Part shown: positions 4,946 through 5,241 of the stretch, piece after piece
Layout of the letters: every line of letters begins with the position of its first letter
Position numbering within the stretch: position 1 is the stretch's first letter
NCBI GenBank assembly: GCA_018221165.1
Contig: JAAOYD010000065.1
Span: 1 to 5,241, forward strand
Direction: 5' to 3'
Origin: Candidatus Woesearchaeota archaeon
GTDB lineage: Archaea; Nanobdellota; Nanobdellia; Woesearchaeales; UBA525
Length of the DNA stretch: 5,241 nt
Notes under the pieces: model-generated
Told to the model about the DNA's origin: nothing
Seen by the model: only the letters and a program-made list of their open reading frames with translations
Databases searched by the model: none
Made by a program: the position numbers and the translations under genes

Positions 4946-5241
4946 TTGGGACAGAATAAGCTCAGCGTACGTATTGGCGGCCCTGCGGGTATGGGAATCA
5001 TGCAAGCAGGCCTCATGTTCTCTAAAGCGTGTACGCGTATCGGTCTCCACATCTTTGATTACATTGAATATCCTTCTTTGATTCGCGGTGGACATAACAC
5101 CTATCAAATCAGGGCGGAAGATGAAGAGGTACGCTCGCAATTGTACAGTGTCGATATCCTCATCGCGCTCGACGAAGCTACCATCGACATCCACAAAAAC
5201 GAACTCAACGGCGAAAGCCTTGTTATCTACGACGGTAAAAC
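4946..5241 (+). CDS. korA: 2-oxoacid:ferredoxin oxidoreductase, gamma domain of alpha (KorA-type) subunit, partial
   Basis: The first 98 codons of a gene that continues past the window. The protein starts LGQNKLSVRIGGPAGMGIMQAG (TTG read as Met), the N-terminus of the pyruvate/ketoisovalerate ferredoxin oxidoreductase gamma domain (PF01558 type). It continues with DYIEYPSLIRGGHNTY at residues 38-53, a strongly conserved block in archaeal and bacterial KorA-like alpha subunits that join the gamma and alpha domains, and then YSVDILIALDEATIDIH. The enzyme uses thiamine diphosphate and iron-sulfur clusters in its other subunits to convert a 2-oxoacid and CoA to acyl-CoA, passing electrons to ferredoxin in the cytoplasm. 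The substrate (2-oxoglutarate, pyruvate or branched-chain oxoacid) cannot be told from this part. A separate gamma subunit is possible; the rest of the gene and a following beta subunit would settle it. The TTG start is supported by GAGGTG upstream. Confidence 0.85.
   Translation, partial: MGQNKLSVRIGGPAGMGIMQAGLMFSKACTRIGLHIFDYIEYPSLIRGGHNTYQIRAEDEEVRSQLYSVDILIALDEATIDIHKNELNGESLVIYDGK

Noticed and set aside
4928..5194. Minus-strand frame of 88 codons
   Set aside because: It is antisense to the oxidoreductase gene, whose conserved GGPAG and YPSLIRGGHNTY blocks are on the plus strand.

Overview
The window looks archaeal. It encodes a stand-alone Bud32 kinase of the KEOPS complex, a four-cysteine Rpp21-type RNase P subunit (Rnp4), a TrmB-type regulator, an ATPase-less secreted Lon-type (S16) protease like COG1750, and the start of a 2-oxoacid:ferredoxin oxidoreductase subunit. 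TATA-like boxes lie about 26-28 bases in front of several ATG codons with no Shine-Dalgarno sequence, which is the archaeal leaderless arrangement. The lineage cannot be fixed from this window. A euryarchaeal or DPANN (for example Woesearchaeota-like) genome would fit, but this is inference.

Layout, left to right. Positions 1-1757 (minus strand) hold the Lon-type protease with a signal peptide, a Ser-Lys catalytic core, a long helical region and a C-terminal membrane anchor; its last codons lie outside the window. Three bases upstream lies bud32 (minus, ending at 1761), so the two probably share a transcript. A 177-base region (2346-2522) in front of bud32 carries a TATA box, an inverted repeat and a second possible promoter. 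Positions 2523-3707 (minus) hold a GC-poorer gene for a soluble helical-repeat (TPR-like) protein of unknown function. A short AT-rich divergent region separates it from the trmB-like regulator (3805-4530, plus). That gene converges on rnp4 (4532-4843, minus) with one base between the stop codons. A 102-base divergent region with two TATA boxes then leads to the 2-oxoacid:ferredoxin oxidoreductase gene (from 4946, plus), which runs off the window. No stretch longer than 300 bases lacks a gene.

How they fit together: bud32 and rnp4 both act on tRNA (t6A synthesis and 5' maturation). Their promoter regions share a GGGGTTT(T)AAAGCTT block and an identical 11-base word, AACAAGCTCCG, which may reflect common control or chance. 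The TrmB-like regulator is divergent from the helical-repeat gene and is the natural candidate to control it and itself. I see no mobile element, CRISPR array, tRNA or rRNA. The most open biological questions are the helical-repeat protein with its divergent regulator, and the membrane-anchored Lon-type protease linked to bud32.
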